Below are positions 9,899 through 18,474 of a stretch of DNA of 64,000 nt, one piece after another (position 1 is the first letter of the stretch; every line of letters starts with the position of its first letter). The notes below the pieces were generated by a model. The model was not told where the DNA came from, searched no databases, and worked only from the letters and a program-made list of their open reading frames with translations. The position numbers and the translations under genes were made by a program. This DNA comes from Streptomyces geranii (GTDB lineage Bacteria; Actinomycetota; Actinomycetes; Streptomycetales; Streptomycetaceae). The stretch lies in contig NZ_PJME01000020.1 of the NCBI RefSeq assembly GCF_002954775.1, positions 1-64,000 of the forward strand. Reading direction: 5' to 3'.

Positions 9899-11200
9899 TC
9901 AGACGCGGTAGCGGCGCAGCGCCGGCATCGCGGCCGTCACGGCCAGGGTGACGGCGACAACCAGGAGTCCGCCGCCCGCGACGGCCGTGCGGGTGCCGAG
10001 GGCGGACGCCGTGGTGCCGTGCAGCAGGTCGGCCAGCCGGGGGCCGCCCACGACGACGACCGTGAACACGCCCTGCATCCGGCCGCGCATCTCGTCGGTC
10101 GCCGCCGACAGCAGGATCGCCACCCGGAAGACGCTGGAGACCATGTCGGCGATCCCGGCGGCGACCAGGAACGCCACCGCGACCCACAGGCTGGTGCTCA
10201 GCCCGAACCCGGTGATCGCCAGCCCCCAGGCGACGACCGCTCCGATCACCATCCAGCCGTGCCACCGAGCCCGCGAGAACGTGCCGGAGAACAGCCCGCC
10301 GACCACCGCGCCCACCGGAATCGCGGCGAACATCAGCCCGAGGGCGAGTCCCTCCCCGTAGGGGGCGTACGTCTCGGCGGCGAGCTGCGGGAACAGGGCG
10401 CGGGGCATGCCGAAGACCATGGCGACGATGTCCGCGAGGAAGGACATCAGGAGCACCTTGTGCAGGGCGATGTAGCGGAACCCGGCCAGCACCTCGCGCG
10501 GGCCCGCCTTCCGGGAGGCCGCCGGAGACGGCGGGAGCGCGGGCAGCCGTACGACGGCCCAGAGGGCGACGCACAGGGCGAACGCGTCGATCAGATACAG
10601 CTCGGCGAGACCGATGACGGGTATCAGGGTGCCCGCGAGGAGCGGGCCCGTGACCAGGCCGGTCTGCATCACGGTCGAGCCGAGGGCGTTCGCGGCGGCG
10701 AGTTCCTCCTCGGGGACCAGCCGGGCGACGGCGGCGCTGCGGGCCGGTGAGTTCAGGCCGAAGAAGGCCTGCTGGAGGGCGAGCAGGACCATCAGGGTCG
10801 CCACCGAGTCGAGGCCGACGAAGGCCTGGATCCAGAACAGCAGCGAGGTGACCGCGATACCGGCGTTGGTGATCAGCATCAGCTTGCGGCGGTCCATGCT
10901 GTCGGCGACCGCGCCGCCCCACAGGGCGAACACGACCAGGGGCAGCAGTCCGGCGAGGCTCGCGTAGCCGACCCAGGCGGAGGAGCCGGTGATGTCGTAG
11001 ATCTGCTTGGGCACGGCGACGGCGGTGAGCTGGCTGCCGACGGCGGTGACGGCGGTCGAGGACCACAGGCGGCGGTAGGCGGGGTGGCGCAGGGGGCGGG
11101 TGTCCATGGCCCAGCGGCGTCCGTGCGGGCGGGGCTCGTCCGGGGGCGCGGTCGGCTGCGGGTCCGAGTCGTTGCCGGTGCTGCTGTTGCTGGGGTCCAC
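9899..11200 (-). CDS. MFS transporter, EntS-like (MFS_3 type)
   Basis: A 433-aa integral membrane protein with about 12 hydrophobic segments. It has the MFS motif-A-like GGAVADSMDRRKLM after helix 2 and an internal EMRGRMQGVF loop typical of the enterobactin-exporter-like branch. The N-terminal 30 residues are polar and cytoplasmic. It lies 33 nt downstream of a tetR gene on the same strand, so it is probably the transporter that this regulator controls. The substrate is unknown; small-molecule or siderophore export is inferred from the family. Confidence 0.85.
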   Translation of the reverse strand: MDPSNSSTGNDSDPQPTAPPDEPRPHGRRWAMDTRPLRHPAYRRLWSSTAVTAVGSQLTAVAVPKQIYDITGSSAWVGYASLAGLLPLVVFALWGGAVADSMDRRKLMLITNAGIAVTSLLFWIQAFVGLDSVATLMVLLALQQAFFGLNSPARSAAVARLVPEEELAAANALGSTVMQTGLVTGPLLAGTLIPVIGLAELYLIDAFALCVALWAVVRLPALPPSPAASRKAGPREVLAGFRYIALHKVLLMSFLADIVAMVFGMPRALFPQLAAETYAPYGEGLALGLMFAAIPVGAVVGGLFSGTFSRARWHGWMVIGAVVAWGLAITGFGLSTSLWVAVAFLVAAGIADMVSSVFRVAILLSAATDEMRGRMQGVFTVVVVGGPRLADLLHGTTASALGTRTAVAGGGLLVVAVTLAVTAAMPALRRYRV

Positions 11201-11233
11201 GGGTGTCCCGGTTGCTAGTTACATCCAATCGGC

Positions 11234-11974
11234 TCAGCTTTCAATATCACAGGAGCCGTCGGCGCTGCCGGGGCCGTTCGCGGCGAGCGTCCGGGCCGCG
11301 CTGTCCAGCAGCATGTCGAGGGCCGTCGGATAGGCGCTGGCGACCATACGGGCGGCCAGCAGCGGGGCCGCCTCGGCGATCCGGGGATGGGTGGTGCGGG
11401 GCAGCCGGGCGTAGGTCGAGCGCCACATGTCCTCGTCGGCGGTGAGGCTGGCGCGCGGCAGGGCCAGGGAGGCGGCGTCGAGGGCGGCGAAGGCCAGCGT
11501 CTGGTCGATGAAGGCGTGGTAGATCCGTACCGTCTCCGGCAGCGGGAAGCCCGCCCTGCGCAGGACGTCGAGGATGGCCTCGTCGGCGGCGAGTTCGTTG
11601 GCGCGGCCCGTGACGCGGCTGGCGGTCAGGACTGCGGCCTGGGGGTGGCCGACGTACACGGCGTGGATGCGCAGGCCTATTGCTCGCAGGTCCGGCAGCC
11701 ACTCCCCCGTGGGCTGCCAGCCGTGCAGCGCCTGGCCGATGAGGGCGTCGCCGATGGCGAGGGTGAGGTCGTCCATGCCGCGGAAGTAGCGGTAGAGGGT
11801 GCTGGGGTCGGCGTCCAGGGCGAGGCCGAGGCGGCGGGCGGTGAGGCCCGCGCTGCCGTGTTCGCGGAGCATGCGCAGGGCGGTGTCGACGATGAGCCGC
11901 TCGGACAGCACGGTGCCGCTTCTGGTGGGGCGGCGACGGCGTCGCCTCTCCTCCGGAACCACCGGTTTCGGCAC
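11234..11974 (-). CDS. TetR-family transcriptional regulator
   Basis: A 246-aa repressor. The N-terminal helix-turn-helix is clear (LTARRLGLALDADPSTLYRY, about residues 44-63), preceded by an Arg-rich tail (EERRRRRRPTR). The C-terminal ligand-binding half is long and resembles the TetR_C domains of drug-responsive regulators. It is first gene of a (-) strand unit with the MFS gene and is divergent from the saccharopine-dehydrogenase-like gene at 12082. An 8-bp inverted repeat in the 107-bp divergent gap is a plausible operator acting on both directions. Confidence 0.88.
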   Translation of the reverse strand: MPKPVVPEERRRRRRPTRSGTVLSERLIVDTALRMLREHGSAGLTARRLGLALDADPSTLYRYFRGMDDLTLAIGDALIGQALHGWQPTGEWLPDLRAIGLRIHAVYVGHPQAAVLTASRVTGRANELAADEAILDVLRRAGFPLPETVRIYHAFIDQTLAFAALDAASLALPRASLTADEDMWRSTYARLPRTTHPRIAEAAPLLAARMVASAYPTALDMLLDSAARTLAANGPGSADGSCDIES

Positions 11975-11998
11975 GGTCGCTCGCCTCCCGCTCTTATG

Positions 11999-12035
11999 CC
12001 AACGCCATTGACCTTACGTGACGACAAGGCGTTGG
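11999..12035. promoter_or_regulatory. inverted repeat in the divergent tetR / saccharopine dehydrogenase-like promoter region
   Basis: Perfect 8-bp arms CCAACGCC (11999-12006) and GGCGTTGG (12028-12035), 21 nt apart. The position between two divergent genes, one encoding a TetR regulator, suggests a regulator binding site. The half-site spacing is wider than in most TetR operators, so each arm may belong to a separate site. Confidence 0.4.
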
Positions 12036-12081
12036 ATCGGCGGACAACAGCATCGGAACCTTCGCAAAAGGGAGTTTTGCC

Positions 12082-13308
12082 ATGCGTGTGCTGCTCGTGG
12101 GCGCCGGCGGTGTGGGGACCGCGATCACCCGGATCGCCGCCCGGCGCTCCTTCTTCGACCGGATGGTCGTGGCCGACTACGACCCGGCGCGGGCGGAGGC
12201 GGCGGTCGCGGCACTCGGGGACGGGGATGGGGCCGCCCGGTTCGTGGCGGAGCGCGTCGACGCGTCCGACGAGGCGGCGGTGGCGGAGCTGCTGGCCCGG
12301 CACGGGTGCGATGTGCTCCTCAACGCGACCGACCCGCGCTTCGTGATGCCGCTGTTCCGCGCGGCCGGTACCGCCGGGGTCACCTATGTCGACATGGCGA
12401 TGTCCCTGTCACGACCGGACGCCGAACGCCCGTACGAGGTGTGCGGGGTGAAGCTCGGCGACGAGCAGTTCGCGGCGGCCGACGAGTGGGCGAAGGCGGG
12501 CGCGCTGGCCCTGGTCGGCATGGGTGTGGAGCCGGGCATGTCCGATGTGTTCGCGCGGCACGCGGCCGACGAACTCTTCGACGAGATCGAGGAGATCGGC
12601 ATCCGCGACGGCGCGAACCTCACCGTCGACGGCTACGACTTCGCGCCGTCCTTCAGCATCTGGACGACGATCGAGGAGTGCCTCAACCCGCCGGTCGTCT
12701 ACGAGGCGGACCGGGGCTGGTTCACCACGGAACCCTTCAGCGAGCCGGAGGTGTTCGACTTCCCGGAGGGCATCGGCCCGGTGGAGTGCGTGAACGTCGA
12801 GCACGAGGAGGTGCTGCTCGTGCCGCGCTGGGTCGACGCGCGCCGGGTCACCTTCAAGTACGGCCTGGGCGACGAGTTCATCCAGACCCTGAAGACACTG
12901 CACCTGCTGGGCCTGGACCGCACCGACCCGGTGACCGTCCCGAGCGCCTCGGGCCCGGTCGCCGTGTCGCCCCGGGACGTCGTCGCCGCCTGTCTGCCCG
13001 ACCCGGCGACGCTGGGCGAGCGCATGCACGGCAAGACGTGCGCGGGGACCTGGGTCAAGGGCACGAAGGACGGCCAGCCCCGCGAGGTGTACCTCTACCA
13101 CGTGGTCGACAACCAGTGGTCGATGGCGGAGTACGGCTCGCAGGCGGTGGTGTGGCAGACGGCGATCAATCCGGTCGTCGCACTGGAACTCGTCGCCACC
13201 GGCGCCTGGACGGGCGCGGGCGTCCTGGGCCCGGAGGCGTTCCCGGCCCGCCCCTTCCTGGACCTGCTGGAGGCGTACGGCTCGCCGTGGGGCATGCGCG
13301 AGCAGTGA
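12082..13308 (+). CDS. saccharopine dehydrogenase-like NAD(P)-binding oxidoreductase
   Basis: A 408-aa protein with an N-terminal Rossmann fold (VLLVGAGGVGTAI) and the overall layout of the saccharopine / carboxynorspermidine dehydrogenase family, including the GMGVEPGMSDVFARH segment that follows the dinucleotide domain. The ATG at 12082 follows AAAAGGGA. It is divergent from the tetR gene and separated from its promoter region by the inverted repeat at 11999-12035. The substrate is not deducible; lysine catabolism and polyamine metabolism are both possible. It converges on the M1 peptidase gene with a 22-bp gap. Confidence 0.85.
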   Translation: MRVLLVGAGGVGTAITRIAARRSFFDRMVVADYDPARAEAAVAALGDGDGAARFVAERVDASDEAAVAELLARHGCDVLLNATDPRFVMPLFRAAGTAGVTYVDMAMSLSRPDAERPYEVCGVKLGDEQFAAADEWAKAGALALVGMGVEPGMSDVFARHAADELFDEIEEIGIRDGANLTVDGYDFAPSFSIWTTIEECLNPPVVYEADRGWFTTEPFSEPEVFDFPEGIGPVECVNVEHEEVLLVPRWVDARRVTFKYGLGDEFIQTLKTLHLLGLDRTDPVTVPSASGPVAVSPRDVVAACLPDPATLGERMHGKTCAGTWVKGTKDGQPREVYLYHVVDNQWSMAEYGSQAVVWQTAINPVVALELVATGAWTGAGVLGPEAFPARPFLDLLEAYGSPWGMREQ

Positions 13309-13330
13309 CGCCTCCAACCGTCCGACGGCT

Positions 13331-14755
13331 CTACGGGGCGGACGGCTTGCCCTTGGTGCCGATCCAGGTCAGGAACAGCTGGTCCAGGTCCTTGCCGGAG
13401 AGGCGCTCGGCGAGGGCGGTGAACTGGGCGGTCGTACCGTGGCCGTTGCGGTTCTGGGCGGCCCAGGTGCGCAGGATCTTGAAGAACGCCGGGTCGCCGA
13501 CGGCCTTGCGGAGCTTGTGCAGGGCCATGGCGCCCCGCGAGTAGACGGGGGTGCCGAAGATGTTCGCGCCGCTGCCCGGGTCGGCGGGCGGGAAGGACCA
13601 CAGGTCGTCGCTCGCGGGCGTGGCGTACAGGTCGTCGAAGGTCTTCTGGGCGCTCGGGCCGCCGTGCTGTTCCGCGTACAGCCACTCCGTGTAGGTCGCG
13701 AAGCCCTCGTTGAGCCAGATGTCCTTCCAGGTGGTGAGGGTGACGGAGTCACCGAACCACTGGTGGGCGGACTCGTGGACCAGGGTGCTCAGATCGGGTG
13801 CCTGGTCGTACACGGGCCGGGTCTGCGTCTCCAGGGCGAAGCCGACCTGCGGGGCGCGGTCGACGATGGCTCCGGCGGCCTTGTACGGGTAGGGGCCGAA
13901 GAGTTTGGCCTCCCACTCCAGGACGGACGGCAGCTTCTTCAGCACGGGCGCGGCGGCGGTGGCCTCGCGCGGGTCGACGGCGTTGTAGACCTTTATGCCG
14001 CCGCGGGTCGTGTACTGCTCGACCTTGAACTTCCCGACCGTGGCGGTGGCCAGGTAGGCGGCCATCGGCTCGGACTGGCGCCAGCGGAAGGTGGACTTGC
14101 CGTGCGCGGTCTTCTGGCCCAGGAAGACGCCGTTGGCGACGGCGGTGCGCCCCTGCGGGACGGTGATCGTGAAGTCGTAGGAGGACTTGTCCTTGGGGTG
14201 GTTGTTGCCGGGGAACCAGCTCATGGAACCCTGCGGCTCCCCGGCGACGAACACGCCGTCGTCGGTGGCGATCCAGCCGTCCTTCGAGCCGTCCGGGTCG
14301 ATGACCGCCTTCGGGACGCCGCTGTAGGTGACGGCGACCTGGAAGGTCTGGTTCTTGTTCAGGGCACGGCGCGGGCTGACGATCAGTTCCTGCCCGGAGC
14401 GCTGGAAACCGGCCTTCACGCGGTCCACGGTCAGGGCGGTGACCTTGAGGCCGCTGAGGTCGAGGTTGAAGCGGGTGAGCTTCTGGGTGGCGCGGACGGT
14501 GAGCACCGCCTTGCCGTCGAGGCGGCGGCTGGTGGGGTCGTAGCGGAGGTTCAGGTCGTAGTGAGCGACGTGGTAGCCGCCGTTTCCGGACAGCGGGAAG
14601 TACGGGTCGCCCACACCTGAAGTGCCGGTCGTCGCGGCTCCGGCGGGCCCGGCGGCGGCCAGCAGGGCCGCGAGGGCGACGGGCACGGTCGCGACGACGG
14701 CGTCACGGCGGAGAACTGCGGTGCGTGTGCCTGCGTACTTCCTGGGGGGTCTCAC
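13331..14755 (-). CDS. secreted M1-family metallopeptidase
   Basis: A 474-aa zinc aminopeptidase-like protein. The N-terminus has a signal peptide: basic RRDAVV, a hydrophobic VALAALLAAAGPAG core and a likely A-G-A-A cleavage site. An M1 beta-domain follows, then the gluzincin signature HESAHQWFGDSVT with the third ligand in WLNEGFATYTEW. The protein ends soon after the catalytic domain, so it is a short extracellular form lacking the large C-terminal domain of PepN. The substrate-binding G-x-M-E-N motif of PepN is not obvious. It is expected to act outside the cell on peptides. Confidence 0.9.
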   Translation of the reverse strand: MRPPRKYAGTRTAVLRRDAVVATVPVALAALLAAAGPAGAATTGTSGVGDPYFPLSGNGGYHVAHYDLNLRYDPTSRRLDGKAVLTVRATQKLTRFNLDLSGLKVTALTVDRVKAGFQRSGQELIVSPRRALNKNQTFQVAVTYSGVPKAVIDPDGSKDGWIATDDGVFVAGEPQGSMSWFPGNNHPKDKSSYDFTITVPQGRTAVANGVFLGQKTAHGKSTFRWRQSEPMAAYLATATVGKFKVEQYTTRGGIKVYNAVDPREATAAAPVLKKLPSVLEWEAKLFGPYPYKAAGAIVDRAPQVGFALETQTRPVYDQAPDLSTLVHESAHQWFGDSVTLTTWKDIWLNEGFATYTEWLYAEQHGGPSAQKTFDDLYATPASDDLWSFPPADPGSGANIFGTPVYSRGAMALHKLRKAVGDPAFFKILRTWAAQNRNGHGTTAQFTALAERLSGKDLDQLFLTWIGTKGKPSAP

Positions 14756-14915
14756 GCGAGCTCCTACGGTTCAGGGTCTGATCATCTTCAGGCTTTTCAC
14801 CCTAGAGGCGCCACCGCGCGAATTCCTCCTCCTTATGGTCAAGTTGCGAGGCCACATGACCACCCGCATCATTCTTTCGGCCAGTGACCCGCATCTCCCG
14901 CACCGGAGGCCCCTC

Positions 14916-15299
14916 GTGACCGTCCGCGTCCGCCGTGTCTACGACCCTCCCGAGCCGGACGACGGCGTCCGCGTCCTGGTCGACCGGCTCTGGCCGCGCG
15001 GCCTGTCCAAGGACGCGGCCCGCGTCGACGAGTGGCCGAAGGCGCTCACCCCGTCGACCGAGCTGCGCCGCTGGTATCACGCCCAGGAGGACACAGCCGA
15101 CTCGTACGAGGAGTTCCGGCGCCGTTACGAGGCCGAACTGGCCGCCCCCGAAGCGGCCGAGTCGCTCGACGCGCTGCGTGAACTCGTCGGCCGGGGCCCG
15201 GTGACGCTCCTCAGCGCCACCAAGTCCCCTGACCACAGCCATGCTTCGGTCCTCGTCGAACTCCTGACGTCCGGGCGCGAACCCCAAGCAGTCGCCTAG
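14916..15299 (+). CDS. DUF488 family protein
   Basis: A 127-aa protein of the DUF488 family, a small cytoplasmic family of unknown function. Diagnostic sequence is RVLVDRLWPRGLSKD near the N-terminus and WYHAQEDT in the middle. The GTG at 14916 has GGAGG 6 nt upstream (14905-14909) and lies just before the conserved RVRRVYDPPE. The upstream open frame overlaps the divergent peptidase gene and is not credible. Its TAG stop shares a 4-bp CTAG with the stop of the convergent flavoprotein gene. Confidence 0.85.
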   Translation: MTVRVRRVYDPPEPDDGVRVLVDRLWPRGLSKDAARVDEWPKALTPSTELRRWYHAQEDTADSYEEFRRRYEAELAAPEAAESLDALRELVGRGPVTLLSATKSPDHSHASVLVELLTSGREPQAVA

Positions 15300-16969
15300 G
15301 CCGTCGCCCGTGCCGCCGCCCGTCCGGCCGCGCGGCCCGAGAAGAGGCAGCCGCCGAGGAAGGTGCCCTCAAGGGCGTTGTAGCCGTGGACGCCGCCGCC
15401 GCCGAAGCCCGCCACCTCGCCGGCCGCGTACAGGCCCTCGACTGGTTCGCCCGTCGCGCCCAGGGCGCGGGAGTCGAGGTCCGTCTGGATGCCGCCGAGG
15501 GTCTTGCGGGTGAGGGTGTGCAGTTTGACGCCGATGAGCGGGCCCGCCTCGGGGTCGAGGACGCGGTGCGGGGTGGCCGTGCGGCCGAGGCGGTCGCCGA
15601 TGTAGCGGCGGGAGTTGCGGATGCCCTGGATCTGGGCGTCCTTGCTGTAGGGGTTGGCGATCTGGAGGTCGCGGGCCTCGATCTGGCGGCGCACCTGGGC
15701 CGTGTCGAGCAGCGGCTTGTCGGTCAGCCCGTTCATCTTGCCGATGAGCTGGTCCAGGTTGTCGGCGACCACGAAGTCCGCGCCGTGCTTCACGAAGTCG
15801 GCGACCGGGCCGGGGGCGCCCTTGCCGAGGATGCGCTCCTTGAGGAACGCCTTGCGGTTCTTGGCGGTGATGTCGGGGTTCTGCTCGGAGCCCGAGAGCG
15901 CGAACTCCTTCTCGATCATCCGCTGGGTGAGGATGAACCAGGAGTGGTCGTGCTCGGCCAGGTCCTCGGTGGTGCGCAGGTACTTGAGGGTGCTGAGGGT
16001 GTCGTACCCGGGCAGGCAGGGGTCCGGAAGGCGGCGGCCGAGCGCGTCGAACCACATGGAGGACGGGCCGGGCAGGATGCGGATGCCGTGGCCGGGCCAG
16101 ATCGGGCTCCAGTTCTGGATGCCCTCGGTGTAGTGCCACATGCGGTCGCGGTTGACCAGGCGGACACCGGCCTCGGCGCTGATGTCGAGCATGCGGCCGT
16201 CGACGTAGGCGGGCACGCCGGTCACCATGTTGGCCGGGGCCTTGCCGAGCCGCTCGGGCCAGTACTGGCGCACGATGTCGTGGTTGGCGCCGATGCCGCC
16301 GGTGGTGACGATCACGGCCTGGGCGGCGAGTTCGAAGTCGCCGATCCGGTCGCGGTTGGACGCCACTCCGCGCGGTGAGGTGTCCTCGGCGAGGACCGTG
16401 CCGCGTACCCCGCGCACGGCGCCGTCCGTGACGACCAGCTCGTCGACCTGGTGGCGGTGGTAGAAGGTCAGCAGCCCCGCGCGGGAGGCCTGCTTGGCGC
16501 TGAGCACGAACGGCTCGACGACCCCGGTGCCGGTGCCCCAGGAGACGTGGAAGCGGGGTACGGAGTTGCCGTGGCCGTGGGCGCGCAGATCGCCGCGTTC
16601 CGCCCAGCCGACGGTGGGCAGGAAGGAGATGCCGTGCCCGGCGAGCCAGGACCGCTTCTCCCCCGCCGCGAACTCGACGTAGGCGCGGGCCCACTTGACG
16701 GCCCAGGAGTCCTCGTCGTCGATCCGGTCGAACTGGGCGCTGCCCTGCCAGTCGCTCCAGGCGAGGTCGAAGGAGTCCTTGATGCCGACGCGCCGCTGTT
16801 CCGGCGAGTCGACGAGGAACAGCCCGCCGAAGGACCAGAAGGCCTGTCCGCCGAGGTTGGCGGCGTTCTCCTGGTCGACGAGCGCGACCCGTCGGCCCTT
16901 GCTGGTCAGCTCGTGCGCCGCGACCAGTCCGGCGAGGCCGGCTCCGACGACGATGACGTCCGCATCCAT
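15296..16969 (-). CDS. FAD-binding dehydrogenase, KstD/fumarate-reductase flavoprotein-like
   Basis: A 557-aa flavoprotein. The N-terminal dinucleotide-binding motif VIVVGAGLAGLVAAH and the C-terminal FAD contact ending GGGGVHGYNALEGTFLGG place it in the 3-ketosteroid dehydrogenase / flavocytochrome c family. The substrate is unknown. The ATG at 16969 is preferred because AAGGGAA lies 8 nt upstream; an ATG at 16990 would overlap the tetR stop. It sits 17 nt downstream of the tetR gene, so the two form an operon probably controlled by the palindromic cluster at 17645-17677. Confidence 0.85.
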   Translation of the reverse strand: MDADVIVVGAGLAGLVAAHELTSKGRRVALVDQENAANLGGQAFWSFGGLFLVDSPEQRRVGIKDSFDLAWSDWQGSAQFDRIDDEDSWAVKWARAYVEFAAGEKRSWLAGHGISFLPTVGWAERGDLRAHGHGNSVPRFHVSWGTGTGVVEPFVLSAKQASRAGLLTFYHRHQVDELVVTDGAVRGVRGTVLAEDTSPRGVASNRDRIGDFELAAQAVIVTTGGIGANHDIVRQYWPERLGKAPANMVTGVPAYVDGRMLDISAEAGVRLVNRDRMWHYTEGIQNWSPIWPGHGIRILPGPSSMWFDALGRRLPDPCLPGYDTLSTLKYLRTTEDLAEHDHSWFILTQRMIEKEFALSGSEQNPDITAKNRKAFLKERILGKGAPGPVADFVKHGADFVVADNLDQLIGKMNGLTDKPLLDTAQVRRQIEARDLQIANPYSKDAQIQGIRNSRRYIGDRLGRTATPHRVLDPEAGPLIGVKLHTLTRKTLGGIQTDLDSRALGATGEPVEGLYAAGEVAGFGGGGVHGYNALEGTFLGGCLFSGRAAGRAAARATA

Positions 16970-16986
16970 GGCGACCGTTCCCTTTC

Positions 16987-17628
16987 TCATCCGCCGCTGC
17001 GCGCGGCCGGGTTGTCGCTGCCGTGGGTGAGCAGTGCGGTGAGCAGCTGCTTGAGCCACGCGCGCGCGTGCTCGACGTCCTTGTCGAGCAGCAGTTGGGT
17101 CGTGACCCCGTCGTACGCGGCGATCACCGCGTGGGCGGCGCCCCCGGTGTCGCCGAGTACGGCGGGCAGTTCGGTGTGTCCGGTGGCCCGGGCGAGCCGC
17201 TCCGCGATGGCCCCCCGGAGCCGTTCGCGGTGTTCCAGAAGGGTCTGGGCGACGGCAGGCGCCCTGGCCGCGTGCACCAGGAAGTCGGTCTTGACCAGCA
17301 GCCAGTCCAGGTCGAGCAGCAGTACCTCGGTGACCCGGTCGACGGCGGCGGGCACGTCGAGGTCCGGGCCGTCCAGGGCGAGGGCGCCCGCGACCTGGTC
17401 GGCGATCAGTCCAGCGCGTTCCGCGTAGAGGGCGAAGAACAGTTCGTCGAGGCTGTCGAAGTTCGAGTAGAAGGCACCTCTGCTGTAGCCGGCGGCCTCG
17501 CAGACCTCCTCGATGGAGACCCGCCCGAACCCCTTCGCGGCGAACACCGCGAACGCGGCCTCCAGCAGATTGGCGCGCGTGCGGACACGCCGTTTGGTCA
17601 CCCGCCCCGCCGTCGCCTCGCCCGCCAT
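16987..17628 (-). CDS. TetR-family transcriptional regulator
   Basis: A 213-aa repressor with a clear N-terminal helix-turn-helix (VSIEEVCEAAGYSRGAFYSN). The ATG at 17628 is supported by GGAGG 5-10 nt upstream. The reading frame is open further upstream but crosses the operator and has no family similarity. It is cotranscribed with the downstream flavoprotein gene. A dense cluster of GATAC/GTATC half-sites lies 17-49 bp upstream of its start, which fits autoregulation. Confidence 0.9.
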   Translation of the reverse strand: MAGEATAGRVTKRRVRTRANLLEAAFAVFAAKGFGRVSIEEVCEAAGYSRGAFYSNFDSLDELFFALYAERAGLIADQVAGALALDGPDLDVPAAVDRVTEVLLLDLDWLLVKTDFLVHAARAPAVAQTLLEHRERLRGAIAERLARATGHTELPAVLGDTGGAAHAVIAAYDGVTTQLLLDKDVEHARAWLKQLLTALLTHGSDNPAARSGG

Positions 17629-17644
17629 GTCCGGACCTCCGTTC

Positions 17645-17677
17645 GATACGGGAATGTATCCGATACATCGATGTATC
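17645..17677. promoter_or_regulatory. palindromic operator cluster upstream of the TetR/flavoprotein operon
   Basis: Contains a perfect 16-bp palindrome, GATACATCGATGTATC (17662-17677). Two overlapping weaker dyads share the same half-sites: ATGTAT-CCG-ATACAT (17654-17668) and GATAC-GGGAAT-GTATC (17645-17660). Four GATAC/GTATC half-sites in 33 bp, immediately before a tetR start codon, strongly suggest the autoregulatory operator. It also lies about 80 bp before the divergent AlkB-like gene. Confidence 0.75.
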
Positions 17678-17755
17678 CAAAGGGTCCGGGAGGGAGAAGA
17701 TCTGGCCACCCTCAAAATGGGAACATATATTCGAATACCGGAGTACGCTGATGTC

Positions 17756-18385
17756 ATGACCGCGCATCTCCAGGGCTCCCTCTTCGACCAGACCGACGAG
17801 ATCCGGCTCGGCGCACTGGCCGGAATCCGGCGCACGCCGCTCGGTCAGGGCGCCTGGATCGACGTACTGCCGGGGTGGCTACACGGCGCGGACGCCCTGT
17901 TCGAACAGCTGGCCGCCGAGGTCCCCTGGCAGGCCGAGCGCCGCAGGATGTACGACCAGGTCGTGGACGTACCCCGGCTGCTGGCCTTCTACGGCGAGCG
18001 GGACGAGCTGCCGCACCCGGTGCTGTCCCGCGCGCGGGACGCGCTCGGTGCGTACTACTCGGCCGAACTCGGGGAGCCGTTCACCACGGCCGGGCTCTGC
18101 TTCTACCGGGACGGGCGGGACAGCGTCGCCTGGCACGGTGACCGGTTCGGGCGCGGTGCGCGCGAGGACACCATGGTCGCGATCCTCTCCGTGGGCGCGC
18201 CGCGCGACCTGCTGCTGCGGCCGGTGCGGGGCGGCGGTGAGACCGTACGGCGTCCGCTGGGGCACGGCGATCTGATCGTGATGGGCGGCTCCTGTCAGCG
18301 CACCTGGGAGCACGCCGTTCCCAAGAGCACACGGGCCACGGGGCCGCGGATCAGCGTCCAGTTCCGGCCCCGCGGGGTGCGGTAG
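17756..18385 (+). CDS. AlkB-like 2-oxoglutarate/Fe(II)-dependent dioxygenase
   Basis: A 209-aa member of the AlkB family, predicted to remove alkyl groups from nucleic acid bases by oxidation. Fe(II) ligands are visible as the HxD pair in WHGDRFGR and the distal His in WEHAVPK; the 2-oxoglutarate-binding arginines are in RISVQFRPR. The start at ATG 17756 lies 7 bp after TACGCT (17744-17749), so the mRNA may be leaderless. An imperfect LexA-like dyad GGAACATATATTCG (17720-17733) sits upstream, which would fit DNA-damage control but deviates from consensus. Confidence 0.85.
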   Translation: MTAHLQGSLFDQTDEIRLGALAGIRRTPLGQGAWIDVLPGWLHGADALFEQLAAEVPWQAERRRMYDQVVDVPRLLAFYGERDELPHPVLSRARDALGAYYSAELGEPFTTAGLCFYRDGRDSVAWHGDRFGRGAREDTMVAILSVGAPRDLLLRPVRGGGETVRRPLGHGDLIVMGGSCQRTWEHAVPKSTRATGPRISVQFRPRGVR

Positions 18386-18474
18386 GGCGTGGGGGCCCGC
18401 CCTGTGGTGGGCCGCTTCCCCGGCGTCTGCTTTGCTGTGCGTCGTCCGGCAGCGAACTGCAGAACGGGAAGATC

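Noticed and set aside
13315..13350. CCGTCC/GGACGG stem between the convergent dehydrogenase-like and peptidase genes
   Set aside because: Only 6 bp, overlaps the peptidase stop and has no T-run; not enough to call a terminator.
15296..17767. One long (-) strand frame of 823 codons covering the flavoprotein and upstream DNA
   Set aside because: Only the part from 16969 matches a flavoprotein. The 5' part is the shadow of the tetR gene in another frame.
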